Positions 28,722 to 39,053 of a DNA stretch of 64,000 nt are shown piece after piece. The notes below the pieces were generated by a model. It was given only the letters and a program-made list of their open reading frames with translations, was not told the origin of the DNA and ran no database searches. Position numbers and translations under genes: made by a program. Origin of the DNA: Planktothrix tepida PCC 9214 (GTDB lineage: Bacteria > Cyanobacteriota > Cyanobacteriia > Cyanobacteriales > Microcoleaceae); NCBI RefSeq assembly GCF_900009145.1, contig NZ_LN889813.1:305936-369935 (forward strand), read 5' to 3'. Every line of letters starts with the position of its first letter. Within the stretch, counting starts at the first letter, position 1.

Positions 28722-31700
28722 ATGACTTCCACACCCCAACCCAACGCTACAACCTATCAATTTTGGATTGACCGAGGGGGCACTTTTACCGATATTGTTG
28801 CCCGCAAACCCGATGGAAGTTTAATCACCCATAAATTATTATCAGAAAATCCCGATCGCTATCCCGATGCAGTCATTCAAGGCATCCGAGAAATATTAAA
28901 CTTATCCCCAGATCAACCCATTCCCAGTGAATTAATTTCAGAAGTGAAAATGGGAACCACCGTTGCGACCAATGCCTTATTAGAACGAAAAGGCGATCGC
29001 ACTTTATTAATTATCACCAAAGGTTTCAAAGATGCGTTAAGAATCGGCTATCAAAATCGCCCCGATATTTTTGCCCGTCAGATTATTTTACCCCAAATGC
29101 TCTATGAACAAGTGATAGAAGTCGCAGAACGTTATACCGCCCAAGGAAAAGAATTAACCCCCGTTAATTTAGATTTATTAAAAACCCAATTACAACAAGT
29201 TTATCAAACCGGAATTAGAAGTTGTGCCATTGTTTTAATGCACGGTTATCGCTATCCCCACCACGAACAAAAAATTGCCGCCTTAGCCCAAGAAATCGGC
29301 TTTACTCAAATTTCCGTTTCCCATCAAATTAGCCCGTTAATGAAATTAGTCAGCCGAGGGGATACTACCGTTGTTGATGCTTATTTATCGCCGATTTTAA
29401 AACGTTATATTAATCAAGTTACGTCTCAATTAAATTGTGACGCTGAGAAGTTATTGCGACCTAACCCCCCAGCCCCCTTCCCTGCAAGGGAATGGGGAGT
29501 AAGAGATCTTTTTAATATTAGAAATTTAATATTAAGAATTCTTCCCCCCTCGCCTCGCAGGAGAGGGGCTGGGGGAGAGGTCAAACCAAACCCCATTAAA
29601 TTAATGTTTATGCAATCTAATGGTGGCTTAACCAATGCCCAAAAATTCCAAGGAAAAGATAGTATATTATCAGGGCCAGCCGGAGGAATTGTTGGGGCAG
29701 TTCAAACGAGTTTAAAAGCGGGATTTCAGAATATTATTACTTTCGATATGGGCGGAACATCCACCGACGTCGCCCATTTTAATAGCGAATATGAACGCCA
29801 ATTTGAAACAGAAATCGCAGGGGTGAGAATGCGAACTCCGATGATGGCTATTCATACCGTCGCGGCGGGAGGCGGTTCAATTTTAACCTTTGATGGGTCA
29901 CGATATCGCGTTGGGCCAGAGTCCGCCGGGGCAAATCCTGGGCCAGCTTGTTATCGTTTAGGAGGGCCGTTAACCGTTACGGATGCTAATGTAATGTTAG
30001 GGAAAATTCAGCCGCAATTCTTCCCGAAAGTATTTGGAAAAAATGGCGATTTGCCCTTAGATTCTGAAATTGTTCGTCAAAAATTTAGGGAATTAGCCAC
30101 AGAAATTCAAACACAAACGAGAGATAACAGAGCACCGGAAGAAGTCGCCACCGGATTTATTACCATTGCGGTTGAAAATATGGCGAATGCGATTAAAAAA
30201 ATCTCCCTCCAACGGGGTTATGATGTTTCTAACTATACCCTGTGTTGTTTTGGCGGTGCAGGCGGTCAACACGCTTGTTTAATTGCCGATACATTAGGAA
30301 TTAAACAAATTTTTATTCATCCCTATGCTGGGGTATTATCGGCTTATGGAATGGGTTTAGCGGATGTCAGAATATTACGAGAAAAAGCCATTGAAAATCG
30401 ATTAACCGTTGAATTAATTCCCGAACTAGAACATATTTTTTCCCAATTAGAAACGGAAGCCAAAGCAGAATTAGAAAATCCTGAATTCAAAACCGAGGTT
30501 ATTTTTAAACTGTATCTAAAATATGAAGGAACAGATTCAACGTTAGCGGTTAATTTTGTTTCTGATATATCTGCTTTAATCCAACAATTTGAACAAGAAC
30601 ATCAAACCCGCTACGGCTTTATTAAATCGGAAAAAGCCTTAATTGTTGAATCAATCACCGCAGAAATTATTCAAAAAATGGATACTTCCGAAGAACCGAT
30701 ATTAACCCGAACTCGAACTCAACCTCCTACAGCGATCGCAACAGTTCCTATATATACTAATAATCAATGGCAAAATACCCCTATTTTTGAAAGAGATGAT
30801 TTACAACCCGGAGATATTATTAACGGCCCTTCTATTATTATAGAATCCATTGGCACAAATATTATTGAACCCGGATGGCAAGCGGAATTAACAGAGCAAA
30901 ATTATTTAGTTTTAAAACAAACTCATTCTATTAACCCTCCTGTAATTAAAGAAGATAAAACAATAAAAGCTGACCCTGTAAAATTAGAAATCTTTAAAAA
31001 TCTATTTCAATTTATCGCCGAACAAATGGGAATTAGCTTGCAAAATACCGCCAGTTCTGTTAATATTAAAGAGCGCCTCGATTTCTCCTGTGCTATTTTT
31101 GATCAATATGGTCAATTAGTCGCCAATGCACCCCATATTCCCGTCCATTTAGGGTCAATGAGTGAAAGTGTCGAAAGGTTAATTGCTGCCAAAGGAGAAA
31201 CCCTAAAACCTGGGGATGTTTATATGCTTAATAATCCCTATAATGGAGGCACTCATTTACCCGATGTTACCGTCATTACTCCTGTTTTTAATGATTCCGG
31301 CGAACAGATTTTATTTTACGTTGCTTCACGGGGACATCAAGCAGATATTGGAGGAATAACCCCAGGTTCAATGCCTCCCAATAGTAAAAATATAGAAGAA
31401 GAAGGCATTTTAATCGATAATTTTCAACTCGTTAAAGAAGGCACATTTTTAGAAACAAAACTCTTAAATTTATTAACATCAGGAAAATATCCAGCCCGAA
31501 ATCCTGCCACAAATCTTGCGGATTTACAAGCGCAAATAGCCGCCAATGAAAAAGGCGTTCAAGAATTGAAAAAAATGGTAATTCAATATGGCTTAAATAC
31601 CGTTCAAACTTATATGCAGTACGTTCAGGATAATGCTGAAGAATCCGTGCGTCGGGCAATTGATGTGTTAACGGATGGTGAGTTCACCTATCCAATGGAT

Positions 31701-32501
31701 AATGGAGGGATAATCAAAGTTACGATTAAAATTGATAAAAATAACCGTAACGCTACAATCGATTTTACCGGAACATCTGAACAATTAACGACTAATTTTA
31801 ACGCGCCAAAAGCGGTTTGTAAAGCAGCCGTTTTATATGTTTTTAGAACCTTAGTAGACGATAATATTCCTCTGAATGCAGGGTGTCTAAAACCCTTAGA
31901 AATTATTATCCCTGAAGGCTGCTTTTTAAACCCTCGTTATCCGGCGGCTGTGGTGGCGGGGAATGTGGAAACGTCTCAAGCAATAGTTGATGCGTTATAT
32001 GGCGCATTAAACGTGATGGCAGCTTCTCAAGGAACCATGAATAACTTCACCTTTGGTAATCAAAATTATCAATATTATGAAACGATTTGTGGCGGTTCTG
32101 GTGCGGGAATAAACTATAATGGAACTGATGCCGTTCATACCCACATGACCAACTCCCGTTTAACTGATCCTGAATTATTAGAATGGCGTTATCCGGTGTT
32201 ATTAGAAGAGTTTAGTATTCGGAAAAATAGTGGCGGTTTAGGGCAATTTAAAGGCGGGAATGGAATTATTAGAAAAGTACAATTTTTAGAACCCATGACC
32301 GCAGCAATATTATCAGAACATCGCCTCATTCCCCCTTTTAGTTTAAATGGCGGACAACCTGGGTTAGTCGGTAAAAATTATGTAATTCGCAACGATAAAA
32401 CTAGAGAAGAATTAAACAGTACCGCCACCGTTGAAATGAATATTCATGATACTTTTGTAATTGAAACTCCTGGGGGTGGAGGATATGGGAAAAATCATTA
32501 A
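28722..32501 (+). CDS. 5-oxoprolinase / hydantoinase A-B fusion
   Basis: ATP-dependent amidohydrolase, predicted to open 5-oxoproline to glutamate, or a hydantoin-type ring. The 1259 residues join HyuA (residues 1-~720: [47 protein letters not shown]) to HyuB (~755-1259: [36 protein letters not shown]). It is complete and its length fits the eukaryote-like fused form. Between HyuA residues ~247 and 290 sits an extra proline- and arginine-rich segment encoded by a palindromic repeat (29458-29582), which keeps the frame open. No partner pathway genes are adjacent. Confidence 0.92.
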   Translation: MTSTPQPNATTYQFWIDRGGTFTDIVARKPDGSLITHKLLSENPDRYPDAVIQGIREILNLSPDQPIPSELISEVKMGTTVATNALLERKGDRTLLIITKGFKDALRIGYQNRPDIFARQIILPQMLYEQVIEVAERYTAQGKELTPVNLDLLKTQLQQVYQTGIRSCAIVLMHGYRYPHHEQKIAALAQEIGFTQISVSHQISPLMKLVSRGDTTVVDAYLSPILKRYINQVTSQLNCDAEKLLRPNPPAPFPAREWGVRDLFNIRNLILRILPPSPRRRGAGGEVKPNPIKLMFMQSNGGLTNAQKFQGKDSILSGPAGGIVGAVQTSLKAGFQNIITFDMGGTSTDVAHFNSEYERQFETEIAGVRMRTPMMAIHTVAAGGGSILTFDGSRYRVGPESAGANPGPACYRLGGPLTVTDANVMLGKIQPQFFPKVFGKNGDLPLDSEIVRQKFRELATEIQTQTRDNRAPEEVATGFITIAVENMANAIKKISLQRGYDVSNYTLCCFGGAGGQHACLIADTLGIKQIFIHPYAGVLSAYGMGLADVRILREKAIENRLTVELIPELEHIFSQLETEAKAELENPEFKTEVIFKLYLKYEGTDSTLAVNFVSDISALIQQFEQEHQTRYGFIKSEKALIVESITAEIIQKMDTSEEPILTRTRTQPPTAIATVPIYTNNQWQNTPIFERDDLQPGDIINGPSIIIESIGTNIIEPGWQAELTEQNYLVLKQTHSINPPVIKEDKTIKADPVKLEIFKNLFQFIAEQMGISLQNTASSVNIKERLDFSCAIFDQYGQLVANAPHIPVHLGSMSESVERLIAAKGETLKPGDVYMLNNPYNGGTHLPDVTVITPVFNDSGEQILFYVASRGHQADIGGITPGSMPPNSKNIEEEGILIDNFQLVKEGTFLETKLLNLLTSGKYPARNPATNLADLQAQIAANEKGVQELKKMVIQYGLNTVQTYMQYVQDNAEESVRRAIDVLTDGEFTYPMDNGGIIKVTIKIDKNNRNATIDFTGTSEQLTTNFNAPKAVCKAAVLYVFRTLVDDNIPLNAGCLKPLEIIIPEGCFLNPRYPAAVVAGNVETSQAIVDALYGALNVMAASQGTMNNFTFGNQNYQYYETICGGSGAGINYNGTDAVHTHMTNSRLTDPELLEWRYPVLLEEFSIRKNSGGLGQFKGGNGIIRKVQFLEPMTAAILSEHRLIPPFSLNGGQPGLVGKNYVIRNDKTREELNSTATVEMNIHDTFVIETPGGGGYGKNH
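29458..29582. repeat. Palindromic repeat element inserted in the 5-oxoprolinase coding region
   Basis: The ends GACCTAACCCCCCAGCCCC and GGGGCTGGGGGAGAGGTC are near-perfect inverted repeats, with an inner CCCTGCAAGGG hairpin on the left side. Flanking residues join smoothly to family sequence (before: [10 protein letters not shown]; after: [10 protein letters not shown]). Confidence 0.8.
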
Positions 32502-32528
32502 CTTTGACCAGATATTAAATGATTCCCT

Positions 32529-32567
32529 ATTCGTAATTCGTAATTCGTAATTCGTAATTCGTAATTC
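32529..32567. repeat. ATTCGTA heptamer array
   Basis: Five and a half tandem copies of ATTCGTA lie between the convergent 5-oxoprolinase and anti-sigma kinase genes. Confidence 0.9.
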
Positions 32568-32577
32568 CCTGTTCCCT

Positions 32578-33015
32578 CTAATAAATTTGTTTTTTCATCA
32601 CTAAACAATTGCGTTGATCATCTAACCGTGTATAATACAATTCATCCGTTAATTTAGACATAAAAATCAGTCCTCGTCCGCCTTCATGTTCTAACGGGTC
32701 AGCGTGCATTTCACTCATCATCTCTAGGGCTTTTTCTAAGTTAAAAGGTTCTCCCCAATCCCAAATTCGCATTTCAATCCAAGGGGAAAAAACCTTAACT
32801 TCTAACTCAATGGGTGTGGTTTCGGGTAAAGTACGATGAGCATGACGCACAGCGTTTGTAAAACCTTCGGTTAAAGCAATTTGACACTTATGAAAAATAT
32901 CTGAAGGCAGAAAAGTAGAGGTGATTCTGTCAAACCACTTTAGCACCTCTTCTAAGGCGGTTAGTGTGGTTTTCACCTGAAGATTAGATTGTGCTAGTAG
33001 CGCTTCATTACTCAT
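32578..33015 (-). CDS. RsbW/SpoIIAB-like anti-sigma-type serine kinase (HATPase_c)
   Basis: A GHKL-fold protein of 145 residues, with the start set at 33015 (MSNEALLAQSN), eight bases past the stop of the STAS gene. A longer frame would overlap it. The N box EGFTNAVRHAH (near 60), WDWGEPF and the glycine loop GGRGLIFMSKL near 115 match serine kinases of partner-switching systems. These phosphorylate a STAS antagonist and sequester a regulator. The upstream gene encodes a STAS domain fused to a sugar transferase, the natural partner. No sigma factor or PP2C phosphatase gene is present nearby. Confidence 0.87.
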   Translation of the reverse strand: MSNEALLAQSNLQVKTTLTALEEVLKWFDRITSTFLPSDIFHKCQIALTEGFTNAVRHAHRTLPETTPIELEVKVFSPWIEMRIWDWGEPFNLEKALEMMSEMHADPLEHEGGRGLIFMSKLTDELYYTRLDDQRNCLVMKKQIY

Positions 33016-33022
33016 CAATTCT

Positions 33023-34027
33023 CTACATAGCACCGCTATTTTTGTGAAATACAACCATTATAGTTTTGGCAATTAACTTCATGTCGTACATTAAACTCCA
33101 ATTTTCTTGATACTTCAAATCTAAACGAATAATATCCTCAAAATTTTTGACTTGAGAGCGACCATTCACTTGCCATTCTCCCGTCATTCCCGGCTTAACA
33201 TCTAATCTTTGCCATTGAGGAACTTCATAACGTTCCACCTCATCCGGTGTAGGCGGACGAGTACCCACTAAACTCATTTCACCCTTTAAAACATTCCAAA
33301 ATTGCGGTAATTCATCTAAACTGGTTCGCCGTAAAAACTGACCCACTTTGGTAATTCGAGGATCATTATCATTCTTGAAAATAGCCCCTTGTGCTTGATT
33401 AGGAATTTTATCTTTCAAGGCTTCAGCATTGCTACACATGGAACGAAACTTCCAAATGCGGAACCGTTTTCCCATCCACCCACAACGCACTTGACCAAAG
33501 AAAATTGGCCCTGGACTATCTAAACGAATCGCCAGAATAATCGGAATTGCTAAGATTGATGTAATTCCTAAACCCACCAGCGCACCCACAACATCAATGA
33601 ATCGCTTCAACCAAGACCTAATAGACGGATGAGTCACAGGAAGGCGATTTTCCCCGCGAACTTTCTCCTTGAGTAAGTCATCCGCACTCGGAGGTTCTAT
33701 AGTTAACACTTGGTCGAGGGAAGTGAGGGAAAAAACAGCCATCACTTGAGAGCCAACGGATTTTAAAACTAAGTCAATCCCTTTGGCTTTTGTTGTTTTT
33801 AGATTGCTAATCAGTGCACCAATTCCACTACTATCAATAAATATAGTCTGGCTAAAATCCAAAATAATTTTTTTCGGCGGAGGATTGAGAGAAATAACAT
33901 CCTGACAGGTCGTTTTAAAGGAAACCGCCTCTAACACACTTAAACGTTCTGGTAAGCGAACAGAGACGATCTCTCCTGCTAGGGTAATGTGAAATTTTTC
34001 CTCTGGAATTTGACCAACCATCTCCAT
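33023..34027 (-). CDS. STAS domain fused to polyprenyl-phosphate sugar-phosphate transferase
   Basis: The 334-residue protein has two parts. Residues ~10-112 form a STAS/anti-sigma-antagonist domain with IFIDSSGIGAL, where Ser66 or Ser67 is the expected phosphorylation site. Residues ~138-334 are a bacterial sugar transferase (WbaP/ExoY class): one membrane helix (VVGALVGLGITSILAIPIIL), FGQVRCGW, FRIWKFRSM, DPRITKVGQFLRRTSLDELPQ and MSLVGTRPP. The enzyme part loads the first sugar phosphate on undecaprenyl phosphate for exopolysaccharide. The start of exopolysaccharide synthesis may thus be controlled by phosphorylation through the adjacent kinase. Confidence 0.9.
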   Translation of the reverse strand: MEMVGQIPEEKFHITLAGEIVSVRLPERLSVLEAVSFKTTCQDVISLNPPPKKIILDFSQTIFIDSSGIGALISNLKTTKAKGIDLVLKSVGSQVMAVFSLTSLDQVLTIEPPSADDLLKEKVRGENRLPVTHPSIRSWLKRFIDVVGALVGLGITSILAIPIILAIRLDSPGPIFFGQVRCGWMGKRFRIWKFRSMCSNAEALKDKIPNQAQGAIFKNDNDPRITKVGQFLRRTSLDELPQFWNVLKGEMSLVGTRPPTPDEVERYEVPQWQRLDVKPGMTGEWQVNGRSQVKNFEDIIRLDLKYQENWSLMYDMKLIAKTIMVVFHKNSGAM

Positions 34028-34196
34028 GATTTGCTGGGTAGTTGTTGTTAATTTGACTGCTGTATTTTGACGATACCGACAAAGAATTGAGAAAGAGCCT
34101 GAATTATAGTCGAAAATGGTGGTAGATTTACCCCTCTCTACTGTGACAATCGCACCCCTGGTAAAAATCTCTATTATTTTAAGATCCAGAACGATT

Positions 34197-35192
34197 CTAT
34201 CCTAAAATTTCTCCAACCGCCAAACGGGTTCCATTTGCAAAATCCAAACCAGATTGTACACGTTTACCTGCCAATTGTACTTCTGTCAGGAGTAGTAATC
34301 CTGCTCCCGTTTGCACCACTGGCCCAAAACGTTTAACTAAAGCGACCACTTCTCCTGGTTGTCCTGAAAGTTGGGATAAATAGGGCCATTGTTGTTGCAA
34401 ATTTTGGTATTCCGGGGGAAATTGGGACTGATATTCTGGCATTAAAGGTACAGTAGCACACACTTTCAAGGGTTTATCCCGAAATGATGTAATACAGTTG
34501 GGGTAAAAGGCTCGAATTTGATGATGTAATGCGATCGCAGATCGATGCCAATCTAAATGATAATCTTCATCTTTAATTAAAGGGGCATAAGTTGCCAAAG
34601 CCTGATCTTGAGGAATCGGTTGAATTTCTCCTCTGTCCAATTTTAATAAAGTTTCTACTAATAAATCAGCCCCCAATTTCGCTAACCGCTTTCCTAAATC
34701 CGTTGCATTTTCTAATAGTCCAATGGGTGTCACCGCTTTTAATAACATCGGCCCAGTGTCCATCCCTGCATCCATTAACATAGATGTCATTCCCGTTTCC
34801 TCTTCCCCATGATATAAACACCATTGAATCGGGGCGGCTCCGCGATATTTGGGTAAAATTGAGCCATGACCATTCACACATCCCAACCGAGGCATATCCA
34901 GAATTTCTGGGGATAAAATTTGTCCATAAGCGACCACCACAAAAACATCCGCCTGAGCTTCTCGCAATAGATTTAAGGTGTTTTGATCTTTTTTCACCCG
35001 TTTGGGCTGCCAAATGGATAATTGATGGGTTTCTGCTAATATTTTGACCGGAGAAGGGGTCAATTGACTCCCCCGACCTCGGCGTTTATCGGGTTGAGTC
35101 ACAACGGCTAAAACGTCAAATTCAGGATGGTCTAACAACCGTTCTAAACTCGGAACTGCAAATTGAGGTGTACCAAAAAAAACGATTTTCAT
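34197..35192 (-). CDS. fmt: Methionyl-tRNA formyltransferase
   Basis: Adds a formyl group from 10-formyltetrahydrofolate to initiator Met-tRNA. The 331 residues include [16 protein letters not shown], the catalytic Asn-x-His ([18 protein letters not shown]), and the catalytic aspartate in [11 protein letters not shown]. The C-terminal OB-fold region closes with [14 protein letters not shown]. Length is normal. The region ahead of the start is a heptamer repeat array, so the promoter must lie within or beyond it. Confidence 0.96.
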   Translation of the reverse strand: MKIVFFGTPQFAVPSLERLLDHPEFDVLAVVTQPDKRRGRGSQLTPSPVKILAETHQLSIWQPKRVKKDQNTLNLLREAQADVFVVVAYGQILSPEILDMPRLGCVNGHGSILPKYRGAAPIQWCLYHGEEETGMTSMLMDAGMDTGPMLLKAVTPIGLLENATDLGKRLAKLGADLLVETLLKLDRGEIQPIPQDQALATYAPLIKDEDYHLDWHRSAIALHHQIRAFYPNCITSFRDKPLKVCATVPLMPEYQSQFPPEYQNLQQQWPYLSQLSGQPGEVVALVKRFGPVVQTGAGLLLLTEVQLAGKRVQSGLDFANGTRLAVGEILG

Positions 35193-35194
35193 AA

Positions 35195-35259
35195 TCAGTT
35201 ATCAGTTATCAGTTATCAGTTAGCAGTTAGCAGTTAGCAGTTAGCAGTTATCAGTTAGC
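35195..35259. repeat. CAGTTAT/CAGTTAG heptamer array
   Basis: About nine tandem 7-base units lie immediately upstream of fmt. Confidence 0.9.
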
Positions 35260-35286
35260 GGTATCAGAGTGAATCCTTTATTATTG

Positions 35287-36198
35287 CTAGGGTGTAATAG
35301 CGACTTCAATACGGCGATTGAGTTGGCGATTATTTTCAGAATTATTATTAACGGTAGGACGATTAGACCCATATCCAATGGCTGACCAGTGATAGTCTGT
35401 TCCAGCAGCTTCAGATAAATATTTCATCACCGCTTCTGCACGACTAAAAGATACATCTAAATTTTGTTGAGGATTTCCTTGATTATCCGTATGACCAATC
35501 ACCCTCACCGCAGCCCCTTTATAAGTTTTAATATCCGTAATAATCGTATCTAAAATCACGTTAGCCCCTGGACGCAAAATCGTACTCCCCACATCAAACA
35601 ACACATCACTGGGAAACGTAACAATTAGGGTATTCGAGTTTTGACGACGTTCCGGCGTTGTGGAAATCGCAGGGCGGGAAGGTTGAGTCGGTTTTTTGTT
35701 TCCCGACCCAGAAGTTGGAGTTGCAGCCCCTAATTGCTGTTCCAGAATTTGTAAACGTTCCTCCAAAGGTTCCGTCGGACGACTCGATCCTAATTGAGTT
35801 TCTAAAGCCGCCGTTTTTCCCATGAGCGTATTTAACTGTCCCTGGAGTTGCTGCAACTGAAGGCGCAGTTGTTGACGTTGGGGATCAGTTAAAGTTTGAC
35901 TGGGTGTGGGGATCGGTTGAGGAGAAGCAGGACTCGGACTCACCACCGGAGTCGGGATCATTCCCCCCGTACCCCAATTTTGGGTTTTCTCAAGCAACTG
36001 TTCTGTTAAGGGAACTTCAGACCGGGAATTCGGATAGACTTGAGCAATTGCCATCCCCACAAACCAAGCCAGCACCGAACCCACCGTCAACAGCAGGAGG
36101 TTAAACACCATTGTTCCCACAAACAATAGACCGTTAAATCGGCGAGGAACCGGAGGCGGGGGTGGTTGAATTTGTGGCTTTGCAGATTTTGTCATCAA
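35287..36198 (-). CDS. OmpA-family peptidoglycan-binding protein
   Basis: The 303-residue envelope protein has a short cytoplasmic tail, one membrane segment near residues 24-50 (LLFVGTMVFNLLLLTVGSVLAW), then a Pro/Gln-rich linker and a coiled coil (QQLRLQLQQLQGQLNTLM). Its C-terminal OmpA domain runs from about 190 to 303, with VIGHTDNQGNPQQNLDVSFSRA and NRRIEVAI. OmpA domains bind peptidoglycan non-covalently. MotB-like proteins share this layout, but no flagellar or ExbB-type partner is nearby. The upstream region carries another heptamer array. Confidence 0.88.
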   Translation of the reverse strand: MMTKSAKPQIQPPPPPVPRRFNGLLFVGTMVFNLLLLTVGSVLAWFVGMAIAQVYPNSRSEVPLTEQLLEKTQNWGTGGMIPTPVVSPSPASPQPIPTPSQTLTDPQRQQLRLQLQQLQGQLNTLMGKTAALETQLGSSRPTEPLEERLQILEQQLGAATPTSGSGNKKPTQPSRPAISTTPERRQNSNTLIVTFPSDVLFDVGSTILRPGANVILDTIITDIKTYKGAAVRVIGHTDNQGNPQQNLDVSFSRAEAVMKYLSEAAGTDYHWSAIGYGSNRPTVNNNSENNRQLNRRIEVAITP

Positions 36199-36210
36199 TT
36201 AATCTCCATA

Positions 36211-36248
36211 ATCAGTTATCAGTTATCAGTTATCAGTTATCAGTTTTT
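36211..36248. repeat. CAGTTAT heptamer array
   Basis: Five tandem copies of ATCAGTT upstream of the OmpA-family gene. Confidence 0.9.
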
Positions 36249-36360
36249 AGTTAACAGTGGGCGACTAACAAGCTGTTAAGTATCTCAATAACATAATCAA
36301 TTAATAATTATTAAAAATTAACTAATAATTATTAACTCCTGACTCCTGACCCATAACTGA

Positions 36361-37416
36361 CTACTGATTACTAATCACTGATAAACTCCGAACGTCCAAA
36401 CTACCATCAGGATTAAATGTGACTTGGAAATCTGCCAACGGTTCATTGATTGGACGATTCCCAACAGGTTTATATAATAAATCCGGTAGTGGAGTTTGTT
36501 CGGTTGCCGTTGCCGTTTCTGTTGCTGGATTTAGGGGTTTATAACCCACAATTGCCCCATCTTTTGCCACACTCACCCGATAAACTAAGGGGACTTTCAC
36601 ATCCGCCGCCGGTGTCCAAGCTTTATCCAGTTTTTCATCAAGTTGAGCTTTTAAATCGTTGAGTTCTTGAGGATTAGTAATGGGCTGTGGACTAGACAGA
36701 TTAGACGCTAAAGGCGCTTCCGATGTTGCTGAACTCGGTGATCCCGTTGGGGGGGACGCGCTGGGTGTGGGAATTGTTTCCGTCTGTGCTTGGGGTTGCA
36801 GTTTCGGGTCTTGGGGTCGTTTGACATCGGGAATGGGCAAGGCAAACAAAGCTAAAGCCGTTAATGCCAAACTCGATACCCCAATAGCTGCGGGCTTCAC
36901 CCGTTGAGCAACAGGTTGTTCTGGTTTCAGATAACGTTTAGAAAGAGGTTTTAACTGGAGAGATAATTCAGGTAAGGTTTGGCTATCCGCTAAAAACTGA
37001 TCTATTGCTTCAACAAGGTCAAATAATTGTACCGTTGTTAAATCTACCGTAACGGTTGGAGAATTAGGTAAAGAAGACTCCTCAGAGGGATTGTCCTCTG
37101 AAGACTCATAAACCCTTAACTGATGGAACTCTCCTCCGATGGGGCGTAATTCCACTAACTCCGGCTTGGCGTGAGATCCTTCAGGGGGAATGAGTCCACT
37201 CAGGAACCCTTGAGCGTAGCGACTCACCTGTCGTACCAAACTTTCAAAAAACTCCCGTCCCCCGCTAATGGGTTGAGGGTAGCCCACAAAATGACATTCT
37301 GCATTCATGAGCCTATTTAAACTGACTCTTCCGTCGGATTTCCCATCGGTTCCTTGGGGTAAGCCCTGCAAAATCAGTTTGCAGTTCGGTAAACTATATT
37401 GACGTTCAATCGTCAT
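36361..37416 (-). CDS. DUF4335 family protein
   Basis: Cyanobacterial protein of unknown function, 351 residues. MTIERQYSLPNCKLILQGL at the start is the DUF4335 signature. VKPAAIGVSSLALTALALFALP near residue 185 is a membrane segment, followed by a Pro/Ser/Thr-rich linker and a C-terminal domain ending ADFQVTFNPDGSLDVRSL. The N-terminal half is predicted cytoplasmic. Its start overlaps the stop of the DUF3038 gene by four bases, so the two are translationally coupled. This pairing is conserved in cyanobacteria as far as I recall. Confidence 0.88.
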   Translation of the reverse strand: MTIERQYSLPNCKLILQGLPQGTDGKSDGRVSLNRLMNAECHFVGYPQPISGGREFFESLVRQVSRYAQGFLSGLIPPEGSHAKPELVELRPIGGEFHQLRVYESSEDNPSEESSLPNSPTVTVDLTTVQLFDLVEAIDQFLADSQTLPELSLQLKPLSKRYLKPEQPVAQRVKPAAIGVSSLALTALALFALPIPDVKRPQDPKLQPQAQTETIPTPSASPPTGSPSSATSEAPLASNLSSPQPITNPQELNDLKAQLDEKLDKAWTPAADVKVPLVYRVSVAKDGAIVGYKPLNPATETATATEQTPLPDLLYKPVGNRPINEPLADFQVTFNPDGSLDVRSLSVISNQ

Positions 37417-38027
37417 TCGACTTCTCCATCAAACAAACTAATCCAAAATCGCTGCATTCCAGCCGTACCTGTGCAAAACAGAAGTTTCTCTAATAAACGG
37501 ATGGCTAAATCGTTTAACTTCTCATCAGAACTATAAGTCATTACCAACGCTCTTCGGGGATTCATGCGACTGCGGAAATGTACCCGAAATTGCGTTAAGT
37601 AGTTGGACAGTTGTAAATGTCGTTCAATCGGAATTTGTTTTTGTTTTAGGGCTTCATAATCCATGAGTAACTGCCGAATTTTGGCGGTTAACCGTCTTCC
37701 GAGGTTACAGATAATCACGACTAACGCTTTGGCCTCTAGCAGAGTTAGGGTTCGACGCTGACTAAACCTGCGTAACGGGTTGGTACTACGAAGTCGCCAT
37801 AATTTCACCCGATTTTGAATCACCGTTTGTAAATCGAGTTCTGAGATGACCACTAGCATATGTTCTGCACCACCCAGATACAAGGCTTCAATTGCCAGTA
37901 ACATCAAATCAATTTCTAACCGGGCTCGACGTGGACATCCTTTCTCAGAAATCGCTAAATCCGGTAAACTGTCTAATATAATCGGGATTGACTGACTTTG
38001 GGACTGTTCTAACTGCATTACACTCAC
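37413..38027 (-). CDS. DUF3038 family protein
   Basis: The 204-residue soluble protein of unknown function is recognised by its N-terminal text ILDSLPDLAISEKGCPRRAR, then RLEIDLMLLAIEALYLGG and ALVVIICNLGRRLTAKIRQLL. It is predominantly helical and strongly basic in the middle. It is the first gene of a two-gene unit with DUF4335 (ATGA-type four-base overlap), suggesting the two proteins act together, perhaps at the membrane through the DUF4335 anchor. No catalytic motif is visible. Confidence 0.88.
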   Translation of the reverse strand: MSVMQLEQSQSQSIPIILDSLPDLAISEKGCPRRARLEIDLMLLAIEALYLGGAEHMLVVISELDLQTVIQNRVKLWRLRSTNPLRRFSQRRTLTLLEAKALVVIICNLGRRLTAKIRQLLMDYEALKQKQIPIERHLQLSNYLTQFRVHFRSRMNPRRALVMTYSSDEKLNDLAIRLLEKLLFCTGTAGMQRFWISLFDGEVE

Positions 38028-38402
38028 TGTTGCTGCGATAGCAGCACAACATTAATTCCAAAACACAAGAGGGAGTCACAAGTTCCATTTTGGCTGGAAC
38101 AAGTCGCACCCACTATTTCAGATCACAAGCTTCTAGTGTACGATTTTTAAAGCATCTGTTTTCCTTCTTCAATTTTACTCCTCTTGCCTGGGATAGCTTT
38201 ACCTCGACTGAGATCGTCCTAGGGAACCGGGGCCAATTCCCAGATGATTGAGTCTGTTTAACGGATGACTCCAACAGAAGCCAAAAAAATTATTAACACA
38301 ACATTGCTATTTGTTACAGCGTTTTAAAGTAAACACAGGTTAAGCAAAAATACTCTTCCTGCTTTTTCCAACGGCCTCAGCCTTGGAGGTTGTTTTAGTG
38401 TC
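38028..38402. other. Divergent promoter region, no gene seen
   Basis: It separates the DUF3038 unit from the pentapeptide-repeat gene. Two small hairpins are visible, GTTGCTGC/GCAGCACAAC near 38027-38050 and GTTCCA/TGGAAC at 38081-38099. GGAGG at about 38384 serves the downstream gene. Confidence 0.4.
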
Positions 38403-38942
38403 GTGGCTCATAGATACAAAATGCAGAAAATTAGTTCAAAGGAATTACTGGATTTCTATAACGATGGGAAACGGGACTTTGGAGCCCTAGATTTAAGTGG
38501 GTCAGATTTATTTGAAGCCAACTTAGAAGAGATTAGTTTGGCAGGCAGCAACTTAAACCGCATTTATATGCCCTATTCTAATCTGAGTTACGCTAACTTA
38601 CACCAAACTCAACTTCAAGATGCCCAACTCGGAGATACCCAACTCTACCAAGTGGATTTATCCGAAGCCAACCTTCAAGGTTGCAGTTTATCTCGATGTA
38701 ACCTCCGCCATGCAGATTTACGCGGTGCGAATTTGCAACATTGTAATTTACAAGGAGCCGATTTATACAATGCTAATTTGACAGAAGCTGACTTAAGATT
38801 TTCGGATTTAAGTAATGCTAATTTGGAAAATGCTAAGTTAACCAATGCTCAATTAGCAGGCTGCAATTTATTTCGCTCTAAAATGGCTAATTTATCCGAT
38901 GCTCAATGTGATCATACCACCATAGGGCCGGATGGATATTAA
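38403..38942 (+). CDS. Pentapeptide-repeat protein
   Basis: The 179-residue protein forms a right-handed quadrilateral beta helix. From residue ~28 to 165 it is A(D/N)Lxx repeats (LSGSDLFEANLEE, ADLRGANLQHCNLQGADLYN). The start is a GTG at 38403, about 15 bases after GGAGG; an ATG at 38421 (MQKISSKELL) is the alternative and fits the repeat cap as well. Pentapeptide-repeat proteins are abundant in cyanobacteria, with mostly unknown roles. Without a neighbouring transporter or gyrase link I assign no function. Confidence 0.85.
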   Translation: MAHRYKMQKISSKELLDFYNDGKRDFGALDLSGSDLFEANLEEISLAGSNLNRIYMPYSNLSYANLHQTQLQDAQLGDTQLYQVDLSEANLQGCSLSRCNLRHADLRGANLQHCNLQGADLYNANLTEADLRFSDLSNANLENAKLTNAQLAGCNLFRSKMANLSDAQCDHTTIGPDGY

Positions 38943-39053
38943 TCAGTTATCAGTTATCAGTTATCAGTTATCAGTTGTCAGTTGTCAGTTGTCAGTTGTC
39001 AGTTATCAGTTGTCAGTTGTCAGTTGTCAATTATCAATTATCAATTATCAATT
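38942..39053. repeat. Long heptamer array (CAGTTAT, CAGTTGT, CAATTAT variants)
   Basis: About fifteen tandem 7-base units. The array reaches into the end of the NUDIX gene and supplies its last codons and stop. Confidence 0.92.

Noticed and set aside
38942-39053. Regularly repeated DNA that might be taken for a CRISPR array
   Set aside because: The units are contiguous 7-mers without spacers, and no cas gene is in the window.
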